Shown: positions 7,679 through 16,681 of the stretch, piece after piece
How the letters are laid out: each line of letters starts with the position of its first letter
Numbering within the stretch: the stretch's first letter is position 1
Origin: Rhodococcus sp. (in: high G+C Gram-positive bacteria)
GTDB taxonomy: Bacteria > Actinomycetota > Actinomycetes > Mycobacteriales > Mycobacteriaceae
Length of the DNA: 38,602 bases
Direction: 5' to 3'
Assembly: GCA_004211695.1 (NCBI GenBank)
Contig: SEEV01000150.1
Location: 1-38,602 of the forward strand
The notes under the pieces: generated by a model
What the model was told of the DNA's origin: nothing
Seen by the model: only the letters and a program-made list of their open reading frames with translations
Databases searched by the model: none
Translations under genes and position numbers: made by a program

Positions 7679-8455
7679 TCAGCGGTGGGTGAAGGTCGGT
7701 GCGCGTTTCTCGATGAACGCGGACATGCCTTCCTTCTGATCGTCGAGTCCGAACGTCGTGTGGAAAGCTCTCCTTTCGTATCGCAATCCCTCGCCGAGCG
7801 TGGTCTCGAAGGAGCGATTGACGGCTTCCTTCGCCAGCATCGCGACGGGTAACGACATCGATGCGATCGCCTCGGCGATACTCTGCGCCTCGCCGAGCAG
7901 TTGCCCGGCGGGAACGATGCGGCTGACCAGTCCGGCGCGCTCGGCCTCTGCCGCGTCCATGGTGCGTCCGGTCAGTAGTAGGTCCATGGCCTTGGCCTTG
8001 CCGATTGCCCGAGTAAGGCGCTGTGAGCCGCCGAGACCGGGGATCACGCCCAAGGTGACCTCGGGCTGGCCGAATTTCGCGGTGTCAGCGGCGATGACGA
8101 GGTCGCACATCATTGCCATCTCGCAGCCGCCGCCGAGCGCGTATCCGGCTACGGCGGCGATGGTCGGCTTCCGTACCGCTGCCAATTGTTCCCAACCTGC
8201 GAGATAGTCGCTGGCGAAGACATCGATGTAGGTTCGTGGCCGCATCTCCTTGATGTCGCCGCCGGCCGCGAATGCCCGCTCCGAGCCGGTCAGGACGATG
8301 GCGCCGATTCCCGGGTCGTTCTCCAGGTCGTCGAGCGCGGCGGCGACGTCCGCGAGCATCGCAGTGTTGAGGGCGTTGAGCGCCTTGGTCCGGTTGAGTG
8401 TGACCGTACCGACCCTGCCCGTACGCTCGAGCAGGATAGTTTCGAACTCGTGCAC
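7679..8455 (-). CDS. Enoyl-CoA hydratase (EchA/crotonase family)
   Basis: A 258-residue enoyl-CoA hydratase, which hydrates trans-2-enoyl-CoA to 3-hydroxyacyl-CoA in beta-oxidation. The oxyanion-hole loops ([11 protein letters not shown] and [11 protein letters not shown]) and both catalytic glutamates, Glu112 and Glu132 ([16 protein letters not shown]), are present, so it should be active. GTG 8453-8455 is chosen: AAAGGA is 6 bases upstream and [11 protein letters not shown] matches the family start. The frame continues to 8674 with no homology. It is close to the EchA8 type of short-chain hydratases and stands apart from the other CoA genes. Confidence 0.92.
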   Translation of the reverse strand: MHEFETILLERTGRVGTVTLNRTKALNALNTAMLADVAAALDDLENDPGIGAIVLTGSERAFAAGGDIKEMRPRTYIDVFASDYLAGWEQLAAVRKPTIAAVAGYALGGGCEMAMMCDLVIAADTAKFGQPEVTLGVIPGLGGSQRLTRAIGKAKAMDLLLTGRTMDAAEAERAGLVSRIVPAGQLLGEAQSIAEAIASMSLPVAMLAKEAVNRSFETTLGEGLRYERRAFHTTFGLDDQKEGMSAFIEKRAPTFTHR

Positions 8456-8645
8456 CGCTGTTCCTTTCGGTCCCATCTTGATTGTGGCCTGTGTCGAGTT
8501 TGTGAAAATGCCGATGTCATAGCGGTAAGTAGCCTTGGCTCTGCAGAGTGCATCCATGCGTGACCCGCGCCGGGGTTGTCGAATCCTGCACAGCGGCAGG
8601 CCGGAAGTCCTGCGGCCTACTACTGGTAGCTCCCGTGCGGCTTGG

Positions 8646-8789
8646 TCATCGGGCGGTGAGCACCGCCGCAACACCTACCGCCGTTGCGATCACGATCACC
8701 GACCACAGGATCAGATCCCACAGTCGGCATTGTGATCCGGGCTCGTCCCCGTGGATGGCTGGCGCTACCAACTCCGATTGTCTATTCAT
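8646..8789 (-). CDS. Possible small single-span membrane protein
   Basis: A 47-residue frame beginning [11 protein letters not shown] polar half is followed by a convincing membrane span at about 26-45 ([20 protein letters not shown]). GAGGTG lies about 8 bases before the ATG at 8787-8789. The frame extends further upstream, but that part is Arg-rich and unlikely to be coding. Not recognised; it could be chance. Confidence 0.4.
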   Translation of the reverse strand: MNRQSELVAPAIHGDEPGSQCRLWDLILWSVIVIATAVGVAAVLTAR

Positions 8790-8929
8790 TCGTACACACC
8801 TCATGACCCGTCGACTGGTCCGGACCCGAAGCCGCCATGACACAGCAGTGCGCCCTGGGGTCTGGTTGGCATGGTCCGGTCTGCATCCGATCGACCGGGA
8901 GTCCTGATTGCTGTGCCAGTCCTGCTCGG

Positions 8930-9211
8930 CTAACGCCGATTTTCACTCAGCGAGTCCACCCTCATTCGCTGGGTCTGACCATGCGAATTCGTAGCGGACC
9001 GTGCGTCCGCCGAGCCACGTGACTGGGACGTTGGGTAGGTCGGCTTGGCGTAGGACGGGCGAGTAGTGCGCTGGGTATTCGCTAACTGGTCGATGACCCC
9101 AGTCAACCGTGCCCGGTCGCGGAGATCAACGAACCAGCGCCCGCGTGTCGCCTGCTCGGCGGCCGAGCGCCCCAGAATACTCAATAACAGGAGAGTAGTT
9201 CGTGACCGCAT
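8930..9211 (-). CDS. Possible small ORF with a strong ribosome site
   Basis: A 93-residue frame starting M-R-S-R-T-T-L-L-L-L-S-I-L-G. AAGGAGGA lies 8 bases before the ATG (9209-9211), one of the best ribosome sites in the window. The hydrophobic start is short and the rest is polar and Ser/Arg/Thr-rich without a recognisable fold. It may be a real short peptide, a degraded gene or a leader. Low confidence. Confidence 0.3.
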   Translation of the reverse strand: MRSRTTLLLLSILGRSAAEQATRGRWFVDLRDRARLTGVIDQLANTQRTTRPSYAKPTYPTSQSRGSADARSATNSHGQTQRMRVDSLSENRR

Positions 9212-9441
9212 GAGGATGTCCTCCTTGATAGGCCCGCCAGCAATCGTTAGCAATGGCAAGCAGGGATTCGCTTTACAGTCAGCGAGATGCCCTCATTATG
9301 TTCGCGCCGTGATGCCCCGCCCCACAGCGAAACGCCTACCCGGCAAACGCATTCAACCCCTCACGGAGCCACGGGCGCCTCCCGAGCGACCCGAAGTTCA
9401 GGCAATCAGCGCTCCGCGAAAATCGGCGCTAACGCGATGCA

Positions 9442-10563
9442 GTGATCGTCGACGCCGTCCGCACGCCCATCGGGCGGCGTGGCGGTTCCCTCTCCGGAAT
9501 CCACCCCGCCAACCTGTCGGCGCATGTCCTCGAGGCCCTCGTCGCGCGGACCGGACTGTCTCCGGACGAGATCGGCGACGTCGTCTGGGGCTGTGTCAGC
9601 CAGGTGGGGGAGCAGGCGGGCAACGTCGCCCGCACCGCGGTGCTCGCGGCCGGCTGGCCCGAGACGGTGCCGGGCACCACCCTCACCCGGGCGTGCGGAT
9701 CGAGTCAGCAGGCCGTGAGCTTCGCCGCCGCCTCCGTCATCGCAGGCCACGAGGACATCGTCGTCGCCGGTGGCGTCGAGTCGATGAGCCGGGTCCCGAT
9801 GGGCAGTGCGAGCAAGAACGGCGAGCACTTCCCGGCGGCAGTCCTCGACCGCTACGGCGTCGACGAGTTCAGCCAGGGCACGGGCGCTGAGATGATGGCC
9901 GAGAAGTGGGGGCTCTCCCGTCAGGTGCTCGACGAGTACTCACTGCGCTCCCACGAACGCGCGGCGCACGCAGTGGACCGCGGCGCATTCGACGGACAGC
10001 TCGCCCCGCTGTCCGACGTCCTCGCCGGGGACGAGGGGATCCGGCGCGGCGGCTCGCTCGAGTCGCTCGGCAAGCTGAAGACCGTCTTCAAGGAGGACGG
10101 CGTGGTCCACGCCGGAAACTCCTCGCAGATCTCCGACGGCGCGGGCGCACTGCTCGTGATGACGAGTGCGAAGGCCGCGCAACTGGGGCTGACACCGATG
10201 GCCCGCATCCACACCTGCGCCGTCGCCGGCGACGACCCTGTGATGATGCTGACCGGACCCATTGCCGCGACGGAGAAGGCACTCTCGCGGTCGGGGCTGA
10301 AGATCGGTGACATCGGCGCGTTCGAGGTTAACGAGGCCTTCGCGCCCGTCCCCCTCGCGTGGCAGGCGGAAACCGGCGCCGCGACCGATCGGCTGAACCC
10401 GCTCGGCGGCGCCATCGCGGTCGGTCACCCGCTCGGCGGTTCCGGGGCGATCCTCATGACCCGGCTCGTCCACCACATGCGGGACAACGGCATTCGGTAC
10501 GGATTGCAGACCATGTGTGAGGCGGGCGGCCTCGCCAACGCCACCATTCTCGAACTTCTCTGA
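9442..10563 (+). CDS. Thiolase (acetyl-CoA acyltransferase), start region uncertain
   Basis: A 373-residue thiolase that cleaves 3-ketoacyl-CoA with CoA. The nucleophile Cys85 (TRACGSSQQ), His329 (VGHPLGGSG), Cys359 (TMCEAGG) and the NEAFA loop are all present, so the enzyme looks functional. The start is odd. The first possible start, GTG 9442, opens within the normal first strand (A-V-I-V-D-A-V-R-T-P). The three codons before it, Arg-Asp-Ala, fit a family N-terminus, but the next one upstream is TAA (9430-9432) where a start would be expected. No ribosome site is visible. It heads a plus-strand series of CoA genes; the following SDR starts 34 bases later. The promoter may have been lost or replaced. 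Confidence 0.85.
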   Translation: MIVDAVRTPIGRRGGSLSGIHPANLSAHVLEALVARTGLSPDEIGDVVWGCVSQVGEQAGNVARTAVLAAGWPETVPGTTLTRACGSSQQAVSFAAASVIAGHEDIVVAGGVESMSRVPMGSASKNGEHFPAAVLDRYGVDEFSQGTGAEMMAEKWGLSRQVLDEYSLRSHERAAHAVDRGAFDGQLAPLSDVLAGDEGIRRGGSLESLGKLKTVFKEDGVVHAGNSSQISDGAGALLVMTSAKAAQLGLTPMARIHTCAVAGDDPVMMLTGPIAATEKALSRSGLKIGDIGAFEVNEAFAPVPLAWQAETGAATDRLNPLGGAIAVGHPLGGSGAILMTRLVHHMRDNGIRYGLQTMCEAGGLANATILELL

Positions 10564-10597
10564 TCCGACAACATCTTTCGAAGGGAACACCCGCACG

Positions 10598-11362
10598 ATG
10601 GAACTCAAGGGAATCTCGACGGCGGTCACCGGCGGCGCGTCCGGGCTCGGGCTCGCGACGGCACGCCGCCTCGTGGACGCGGGCGCTCAGGTCACGCTCA
10701 TCGACCTGCCGAACTCCGACGGTGAGGCGGCCGCGAAGGAACTGGGCGGCGCGGCGCAGTTCGCACCCGCCGACGTGACCGATCCCGAGCAGTTCGCGGC
10801 CGCTCTCGACGTCGCCGACGAGCGGGGCGGCCTGCGCGGACTCGTGCACTGCGCCGGAGCCGGACGTCGGATGCGCATCCTCGACTCCGACGGCAAGGCA
10901 GGCTCGGTCGAGGACTTCGAATTCGTGATCCGGCTCAATCTCGTCGGCTCGTTCAACGCCCTGCGCCTCGGGGCGGAACGGATGGCGCGTCTGGACGAGG
11001 TCGACGGCGAGCGCGGCGCGGTCGTACTGACGGCCTCCGTCGCCGCATTCGAGGGCCAGATCGGCCAGATCAACTACACCGCATCCAAGGCCGGGATCGT
11101 CGGTATGACCGTCACCGCCGCCCGCGACCTCGCCAGCCGCAACATCCGGGTGTGCACGATCGCCCCGGGGATCATGGACACCCCGCTGCTGGCCCGGCTG
11201 CGCGAGGATGTGCGTGCGTCGCTGGAGAAGTCGGTGCCCAACCCGTCCCGTCTGGGCAAGCCGAGCGAGTTCGGGCAGCTCGCCTGCCAGATCCTCGAGA
11301 ACGGCTACCTCAACGGCGAGACCATCCGCCTGGACGGTGCCATCCGCATGGCACCTCGCTGA
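10598..11362 (+). CDS. SDR oxidoreductase, 3-hydroxyacyl-CoA dehydrogenase type
   Basis: A 254-residue short-chain dehydrogenase with the cofactor motif TGGASGLG (11-18), D-L-P after the second strand (favouring NAD over NADP), and the catalytic Ser147, Tyr160 and Lys164 (NYTASKAG). The N-A-G motif is changed to H-C-A-G. The shape and C-terminus (GETIRLDGAIRMAPR) resemble type 2 3-hydroxyacyl-CoA dehydrogenases (HSD10-like). That fits its place directly after a thiolase: it would form the 3-ketoacyl-CoA that the thiolase cleaves. ATG 10598 follows AAGGGA; the frame upstream overlaps the thiolase end and is ignored. Confidence 0.88.
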   Translation: MELKGISTAVTGGASGLGLATARRLVDAGAQVTLIDLPNSDGEAAAKELGGAAQFAPADVTDPEQFAAALDVADERGGLRGLVHCAGAGRRMRILDSDGKAGSVEDFEFVIRLNLVGSFNALRLGAERMARLDEVDGERGAVVLTASVAAFEGQIGQINYTASKAGIVGMTVTAARDLASRNIRVCTIAPGIMDTPLLARLREDVRASLEKSVPNPSRLGKPSEFGQLACQILENGYLNGETIRLDGAIRMAPR

Positions 11363-11379
11363 CGAACAGAGGACCGAAC

Positions 11380-13029
11380 GTGAACCAGCCTGCACCGGCA
11401 CTGCACTACCCGGAACTGACGATGGCGGCGTTTCCGTCAAGCATGGCGAACCTTTACGGTGACCGGCCCGCGGTGGTCGACGGCGACACGGTGTGCACCT
11501 ACCGCGAACTCGACCAGCGGTCGGGTGCTTTCGCCGCGGCGTTGCGGGACGCGGGGGTCACCGAGCGCGACGTGGTGCTCCTGCACCTCGGCAACTGCGT
11601 CGAGTTCGTCGTGGCCTACTACGGCGCGTTGCGTGCCGGGGCGACCGTCACCCTGGTCAACCCGCTGCAGCCCGCCCCCGGTCTGCGCGCGCAGATCCTG
11701 GACACGGGAGCGGTCGCGGCCGTCACCCAGCCCGGGCAACTGGGCACCCTCACCGAGGCGGCCGAGGGCACCACCGTCCGCACGACCGTGGTGGCCGGAC
11801 TTGCCGCCGGCACGGGACGCGGTCAGTTCGGATTGGACGAGTTCGTGTCCGGGTACGCCTCCGGGCCCTTCGTCCCGAAGGTGTCCGGGGACGACGTCGC
11901 CCACCTCGCCTACACGGGCGGGACCACCGGGGTGTCGAAGGGGGTGCGGGTGCTGCACCGCAACGTCGTCGCCAACGTGACCCAGATGATCGCCTGGCGG
12001 GCGGGACACGAGGTACGTGCCGGCGCCCACGGCGGAATCGAGTTGCGGTCCATCGAGGGTCTCGAGGACCGCGGTGTCGTGCCCGGCGTCGGAGCCACCG
12101 TCGTCGTCTCGCCGCTGTTCCACGCCCACGCGCTGATCAACCTGTCGTTCCTGCTGCTCTGCGGGGCGACGCAGGTGTTCGCCGGACGATTCGAGCCCGG
12201 CCGCATGCTGGAACTGATCGAGACGCACCGCGCCACGTACATCACCGGGAGCCCGGCGATGTGGCACGCCGTCGCCACCCATCCCGACGCCGCGACCCGC
12301 GACACCGACTCGGTGCGCGTGGTCTCCTCCGGCGCGGCACCGATCGACCACGTGACACTCGAGGCACTGGGCCGGGCCTTCCCTTCGGCGAGCGTCGTCG
12401 AGGGATACGGCCTGACCGAGGGCACCTGCCTCGTGGCTTCGGCGCCGCTGACCGGCACCGTCGAATACAAGGTCGGCAGCGTCGGACTGCCGGTGTTCGA
12501 CACCGAGGTGCAGATCCGTGCCCAGGACGATTCCGGGGTGGTGCTGGCCGCCGGCGACCGCGGCACGTTGTGGGTTCGGGGACCGCAGGTGACGGACGGC
12601 TATCTGAACCATCCGGAGATCACGGCGCAGCAGTACGTCGACGGCTGGCTCGACACCGGTGACATCGCCTATGCCGACGAGGACGGGTACCTGTTCATCT
12701 GCGACCGCACCAAGGACATGCTGATCTACAAGGGCTACAACGTCTATCCGCGCGAGCTCGAGGAGATCCTGGTCTCGCATCCGGACGTGTCCTCGGCCGC
12801 CGTCGTCGGCCGGGAGGCGGGCAGCGTCGGTCAGGAGCCGGTGGCGTTCGTCGTGCCGACGCCGGGAGCGACGGTCGATCCGGACGCGGTGTCTGCGTTC
12901 GTGGCCGAACGAGTGTTGCCGTACAAGAAGGTCCGTGATGTCGTGGTCGTCGACCGGTTGCCGACGTCGGCAACCGGGAAGATCCTCAAGACGGAACTGC
13001 GTGTCCGTCTCGCCGCCGCGACGACCTAG
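11380..13029 (+). CDS. Acyl-CoA ligase (AMP-binding family)
   Basis: A 549-residue adenylate-forming ligase that activates a carboxylic acid to its CoA thioester using ATP. The phosphate loop YTGGTTGVSKG starts at 178, EGYGLTEG follows mid-protein, the hinge region reads LDTGDIAYADEDGYLFICDR, and the catalytic Lys534 lies in SATGKILK. All core motifs are intact. GTG 11380 is chosen: AGAGGA is 7 bases upstream and 17 bases separate it from the previous stop. The acid it activates is unknown. It is one of two ligases in this region, so the cluster may use two different acids or act at two stages. Confidence 0.92.
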   Translation: MNQPAPALHYPELTMAAFPSSMANLYGDRPAVVDGDTVCTYRELDQRSGAFAAALRDAGVTERDVVLLHLGNCVEFVVAYYGALRAGATVTLVNPLQPAPGLRAQILDTGAVAAVTQPGQLGTLTEAAEGTTVRTTVVAGLAAGTGRGQFGLDEFVSGYASGPFVPKVSGDDVAHLAYTGGTTGVSKGVRVLHRNVVANVTQMIAWRAGHEVRAGAHGGIELRSIEGLEDRGVVPGVGATVVVSPLFHAHALINLSFLLLCGATQVFAGRFEPGRMLELIETHRATYITGSPAMWHAVATHPDAATRDTDSVRVVSSGAAPIDHVTLEALGRAFPSASVVEGYGLTEGTCLVASAPLTGTVEYKVGSVGLPVFDTEVQIRAQDDSGVVLAAGDRGTLWVRGPQVTDGYLNHPEITAQQYVDGWLDTGDIAYADEDGYLFICDRTKDMLIYKGYNVYPRELEEILVSHPDVSSAAVVGREAGSVGQEPVAFVVPTPGATVDPDAVSAFVAERVLPYKKVRDVVVVDRLPTSATGKILKTELRVRLAAATT

Positions 13030-13087
13030 CGTCGACCTCGCGGGTCCGCCACTCTCCCGCTGGGTGGAAGCACCCCTGTGAGGTGCG

Positions 13088-13124
13088 CCCTTCTCCCCCT
13101 ACCGTCCTGGTCGGGGGAGAAGGG
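13088..13124 (+). promoter_or_regulatory. Hairpin that covers the next gene's ribosome site
   Basis: Perfect 12-bp arms, CCCTTCTCCCCC (13088-13099) and GGGGGAGAAGGG (13113-13124), with a 13-base loop. The right arm contains the GAAGGGAG ribosome site of the SDR gene starting at 13132. It could attenuate transcription between the ligase and the SDR, or hide the ribosome site in the mRNA. Confidence 0.6.
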
Positions 13125-13131
13125 AGCGCCG

Positions 13132-13941
13132 ATGTCGCGCATGGCGGGCAAGGTAGTACTGATCACCGGTGCGGCCCGGGGCATGGGGCGTGAGCACGCG
13201 CAGCGCCTCGCCGAGGAAGGCGCCGACATCGTCGCCGTCGACCTTCCCGGGGCGGAGTCCGAGCGGGGTCTGGCCGAGACGGCCGACCTGGTCGGCGCTC
13301 TGGGCCGTCGGGCCTCGACCCGGACCGCGGATGTGCGGGACTTCGCGGCGTTGCGGGACGCGAGCGTGGCCGCGGCCGCCGAATTCGGCCGCATCGACGT
13401 CGTGGTCGCCAATGCCGGACTCTGCGACTCTCCCGGCCCGGCCTGGACGATCGGCGACCAGACCTGGCAGCGGTCGCTGGACGTCAACCTCACCGGAGTC
13501 TGGAACACCGTGCGAGCGGCCGTGCCTCAGATGCCCAGCGGTGCCGGGGGATCGGTGATCATCGTCGGCTCGACCGCCGGGGTCCGCGCGAACCCCGGCC
13601 GCGCGCACTACTCCGCGGCCAAGCACGGGGCGGTGGGATTGGCGCGCACCCTGGCCAACGAACTCGGGCCACGCTCGATCCGGGTGAACACGGTGCACCC
13701 GGGGGCCGTGGGCACCTCGACGACGTTCGACCCCGCCACCTTCGCGCGTCTGTGCCCCGACCTCGAGAATCCGACCGACTCGGATGCGAGACGGATACTG
13801 GCCGAACGGAATCTGCTGCCCGTCCCGTGGGTGGACGCCGTCGACGTCAGCAATGCCGTGCTGTTCCTGGCCTCCGACGAATCCCGGTACGTCACCGGAA
13901 CCGAGCTGGTCGTCGACGCCGGCCTGACGCAGAAGGCGTGA
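13132..13941 (+). CDS. Mycofactocin-type SDR oxidoreductase
   Basis: A 269-residue SDR with TGAARGMG (12-19), V-A-N-A-G, Ser147, Tyr160 and Lys164 (HYSAAKHG). The pattern D-L-P-G followed by ETADLVGALGRR and TADVRDFAAL, plus NLTGVWNTV, YSAAKHGAVGLARTLANELGP and SDESRYVTGTELVVDAG, fits the mycofactocin-coupled SDR subfamily. In that subfamily the nicotinamide is held tightly and re-oxidised by mycofactocin, which suggests oxidation of an alcohol or hydroxyl group of the substrate. No mycofactocin biosynthesis genes are in the window. ATG 13132 is chosen; GAAGGGAG is upstream but inside a hairpin. The next gene follows after 4 bases. Confidence 0.88.
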   Translation: MSRMAGKVVLITGAARGMGREHAQRLAEEGADIVAVDLPGAESERGLAETADLVGALGRRASTRTADVRDFAALRDASVAAAAEFGRIDVVVANAGLCDSPGPAWTIGDQTWQRSLDVNLTGVWNTVRAAVPQMPSGAGGSVIIVGSTAGVRANPGRAHYSAAKHGAVGLARTLANELGPRSIRVNTVHPGAVGTSTTFDPATFARLCPDLENPTDSDARRILAERNLLPVPWVDAVDVSNAVLFLASDESRYVTGTELVVDAGLTQKA

Positions 13942-13945
13942 GGCT

Positions 13946-14308
13946 GTGGATACGTCGGACTCGCTCGTGTACGTCGTCGACGAGATGGTGGTCGCGCCCG
14001 GCGGGGCTCGCGCATTTCTCGCCGCGTACATGGAGCGCTACGCGCCCGGCGCGATTGCGCGCGGACTGACGCTCGATCGCGTGCTCGTAGCCCCACCGGT
14101 ATGGCTGGAGGACCAGTCGAACTCCCTGACCGTCAGCTGGACCGTGCGGGGCGCTCGCGCGTGGTGGCAGCAGAGCCTTCTCGCCCGCCACGACGCGGAG
14201 GTGCTCCGCTGGTGGGCTGATGCCGACGAGCTCCTCACGAGCCGGCGGCGCACCGTGTCCTGCTCACCCGCGGACATGGAGGGGGCGGGCGATGTTCAAG
14301 GTCACTGA
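13946..14308 (+). CDS. Conserved-looking small protein, Dabb/NIPSNAP-like shape
   Basis: A 120-residue protein of unrecognised family. It starts Y-V-V-D-E-M-V-V-A-P-G-G-A-R-A-F-L-A-A-Y, then has several Trp residues (SWTVRGARAWWQQ, EVLRWWADADELL). The strand-helix-strand order and the size suggest a ferredoxin-like alpha/beta barrel such as Dabb or NIPSNAP, often found in pairs in catabolic clusters. The GTG start lies 4 bases after the SDR stop and its end overlaps the next gene by 17 bases, so it is part of the operon. Function unknown. Confidence 0.7.
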   Translation: MDTSDSLVYVVDEMVVAPGGARAFLAAYMERYAPGAIARGLTLDRVLVAPPVWLEDQSNSLTVSWTVRGARAWWQQSLLARHDAEVLRWWADADELLTSRRRTVSCSPADMEGAGDVQGH

Positions 14309-14972
14309 GCTCGTTCACCTGGTCGCCGATGCGGATCCCGCCACCAGCACGTCGTTGGCCGCCAGGCTGCACGAGGTCGCCGCCTCCCGGGCCCGCTCTG
14401 TGCTGGCGAAACCGACGCTGCCCGGCGGGATCAACGGGGGCGATCTCATGGTGCACCTCCACTTCGACGACGAATCCCACTGGCGCGCTGTCGAAGCCGA
14501 GATCGCCGCAGTCTTCCGCGTCCCGGAGGTCGGGCACGTCGACAGCGTCGCCTACACGGGTGTCGCTACGCCCGCACGCGGTGACGGCCCGCCGACCGTG
14601 TACCGGACGCTGTTGGTGGCGGTGGACGATTCGGTCGACCCGGCGGTCGTGGAGCGGTTCGAGGCCGAGACACGGGCCATGCCGCACTACATCCATACGA
14701 TCGGGGCCTCGCAGCTGAGCCGGGTACACGAATCGGGCGGTTCGGCCCGGTGGACCCACGTCTGGGAGCAGGAGTACGCGAACGTGGGCGGACTGCTCGG
14801 GCCGTACATGACGCACCCGTACCACTGGGCGCACATCGATCGGTGGTTCGATCCCGAACGCGGGCCGCGGATCGTCACCCGGCTCTGCCACAGCTTCTGT
14901 GCGATCTACGGCACGACCATCTCTCCGCCACCCGCTCCGAGTCCCATACGAATCGGCCCACACTCGCCATAG
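14292..14972 (+). CDS. Dabb-domain (stress-responsive A/B barrel) protein
   Basis: A 226-residue protein that looks like two ferredoxin-like halves. The second half shows the Dabb signature, with a central Thr/Val strand ([16 protein letters not shown]), a helix ([13 protein letters not shown]) and a final strand-turn ending [16 protein letters not shown], then H-P-Y-H-W. The first half ([25 protein letters not shown]) is a weaker copy. Family members serve as small cyclases, hydrolases or dimeric helpers in catabolic and polyketide pathways. ATG 14292 is inside the end of the preceding gene, indicating coupling. The exact role is not known. Confidence 0.75.
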   Translation: MFKVTELVHLVADADPATSTSLAARLHEVAASRARSVLAKPTLPGGINGGDLMVHLHFDDESHWRAVEAEIAAVFRVPEVGHVDSVAYTGVATPARGDGPPTVYRTLLVAVDDSVDPAVVERFEAETRAMPHYIHTIGASQLSRVHESGGSARWTHVWEQEYANVGGLLGPYMTHPYHWAHIDRWFDPERGPRIVTRLCHSFCAIYGTTISPPPAPSPIRIGPHSP

Positions 14973-15051
14973 GAGATCCCGATGGGCCGAGCCGGCTGAC
15001 GGTGTGTTGCCGCCGCTATATTCAGCTGGTCGTCATGTGAAAGGGACTCCC

Positions 15052-15792
15052 ATGGAACTGCTCGCCAACCGCACCGCCGTCGTCACCGGAGGCGCCCAGG
15101 GCATCGGGTTCGAGATCGCCCGGACCTTCGTCGGGGCAGGCGCGCGGGTCGTCATCGGCGACGTCGATCTCGATGCGGCCACGGCCGCCGCCGAGAAGCT
15201 GGGAGGCGCCGAAGTCGCGCACGCCGTCCGCTGCAACGTCGTGCACTCCGAGCAGGTCGACACCCTGCTGTCGGCGGCCGTCGACCGGTTCGGCTCGCTC
15301 GACGTGATGGTCAACAACGCGGGCATCACCCGGGACGCGACCATGCGCACCATGACCGAGAACGAGTTCGACCTGGTCATCGACGTGCACCTGAAGGGCA
15401 CCTGGAACGGCACCCGCAAGGCCGCCGCCATCATGCGCGAGGCCAAGCGCGGCGCGATCGTCAACATCTCCTCGCTGTCCGGCAAGGTCGGCATGGTCGG
15501 GCAGACCAACTACTCCGCAGCCAAGGCGGGCATCGTCGGACTCAGCAAGGCCGCCGCGAAGGAACTCGCGCACCACGGTGTGCGGGTCAACGCGATTGCG
15601 CCGGGACTGATCCGGTCGGCCATGACCGAGGCGATGCCGCAGAAGGCGTGGGACCAGAAGATGAGCGAGATCCCCATGGGCCGCGCGGGTGAGCCCGCCG
15701 AGGTCGCGAACGTCGCGCTGTTCCTGGCGTCGGATCTCTCCTCCTACATGACCGGCACGGTTCTCGAGGTCACCGGCGGACGCTTCATGTAA
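15052..15792 (+). CDS. FabG-like SDR oxidoreductase
   Basis: A 246-residue SDR close to 3-ketoacyl reductases: TGGAQGIG (12-19), V-N-N-A-G-I-T-R-D, a serine in NISSLSGK, Tyr154 and Lys158 (NYSAAKAG), and the closing [10 protein letters not shown]. Position 37 is Asp (GDVDLD), which favours NAD(H). It could oxidise a 3-hydroxyacyl-CoA or a cyclic alcohol in the pathway. ATG 15052 has GAAAGGGA upstream. It is separated from the Dabb gene by 79 bases, so it may have its own promoter. Its last 8 bases overlap the end of the LysR gene on the other strand. Confidence 0.9.
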   Translation: MELLANRTAVVTGGAQGIGFEIARTFVGAGARVVIGDVDLDAATAAAEKLGGAEVAHAVRCNVVHSEQVDTLLSAAVDRFGSLDVMVNNAGITRDATMRTMTENEFDLVIDVHLKGTWNGTRKAAAIMREAKRGAIVNISSLSGKVGMVGQTNYSAAKAGIVGLSKAAAKELAHHGVRVNAIAPGLIRSAMTEAMPQKAWDQKMSEIPMGRAGEPAEVANVALFLASDLSSYMTGTVLEVTGGRFM

Positions 15793-16678
15793 GCGGGCGC
15801 CCGCCGCCCGATGTGCGCGCCCGCACCAGTTCGACGAACGCCTGCCCGGCGGGGGAGAGCATGTCGGGATCGAATGCGATCCCGAACGTCCGGGCCACCT
15901 TCGGCTCCACCGGGCGGACCACCGCGCGGTCCCGGGCGGCCTCCGCGATCGACCGTTCCAGCAGGGTGCCGCCGATCCCGGCCAGTACCAACGGAAGTCG
16001 CGCCTCACGGTGCTCGGACAGCGCCGCGAGTCGAGGGCGTGCCCCGGCGTGACGGATCGACTCCTCGATCTCGTCCGCGACGGAGTGGCCGCGGGGGACG
16101 AAGACCATCGGGACGTCGGGTAACGCGGACAACGGGACCGGACCTTGGGGCATGTCGGTGCCCGGCGGATACACGAGCCAGTACTCCTGCTCGCCGAGTT
16201 CGATGACGTCCAGGCCGGCATCGTCGAGCGGGAAGTGCGCCACCACGAATTCGCAGTGGCCGTCCTCGATGAGCGATCCGGCCTGGGACTCGTCCTTCAA
16301 CTCGCCCAACCGCACCGACACGTTCGGGTGGGCCCGGCGGAATTCGGTGACGAGGTCCACGACAGGACCGAGCGCCAGCGCCGGGAACGTCATGATGTCC
16401 AGTCGGCCCGCGAGTGCCCCGTCGGAGGTGGCGAGGAGGTCCTCGACCGCGGTGACGTCGCGCAGGATCTGCCTGCTGGGCCCGACCATGCTGCGTCCGG
16501 CCGCGCTGAGCACCATGCCCCGGCCGATGCGGTGGAACAACTGCACCCCGAGTTCCCGTTCGAGTCCACGCAGCGCCTGCGAGATGGTGGGCTGGGCGAC
16601 GCCGAGCGACGCGGCGGCCCCGTTGATGCCCTCGTTTTCGACGACGGCGAGGAAGTACTCGACCTGACGCAACTCCAT
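15785..16678 (-). CDS. LysR-type transcriptional regulator 1
   Basis: A 297-residue LTTR: winged helix-turn-helix at about 1-60 ([20 protein letters not shown]) and a two-lobed effector domain from about 90. It is paralogous to the LysR immediately upstream. Both share the order D-I/V-x-T-x-x-A-x-x-x-x-P-V/I-V-D-L-V-x-x-F-R in the first effector lobe. It is the last gene of a five-gene minus-strand run and lies only 3 bases after the other LysR. It presumably senses a CoA ester or acid of this pathway. It converges with the FabG-like SDR, overlapping by 8 bases, which may cause transcriptional interference. Confidence 0.92.
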   Translation of the reverse strand: MELRQVEYFLAVVENEGINGAAASLGVAQPTISQALRGLERELGVQLFHRIGRGMVLSAAGRSMVGPSRQILRDVTAVEDLLATSDGALAGRLDIMTFPALALGPVVDLVTEFRRAHPNVSVRLGELKDESQAGSLIEDGHCEFVVAHFPLDDAGLDVIELGEQEYWLVYPPGTDMPQGPVPLSALPDVPMVFVPRGHSVADEIEESIRHAGARPRLAALSEHREARLPLVLAGIGGTLLERSIAEAARDRAVVRPVEPKVARTFGIAFDPDMLSPAGQAFVELVRARTSGGGRPLT

Positions 16679-16681
16679 CGC

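Larger units (their letters stand above)
8456..9441. other. Nearly gene-free stretch at a change in base composition
   Basis: About 985 bases with no confidently identified gene. Base composition is less G+C-rich than the block that starts at 9442. Two small minus-strand frames with respectable ribosome sites are listed separately; everything else looks like chance frames. The right end abuts the thiolase frame without a clear promoter or ribosome site. Confidence 0.5.
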
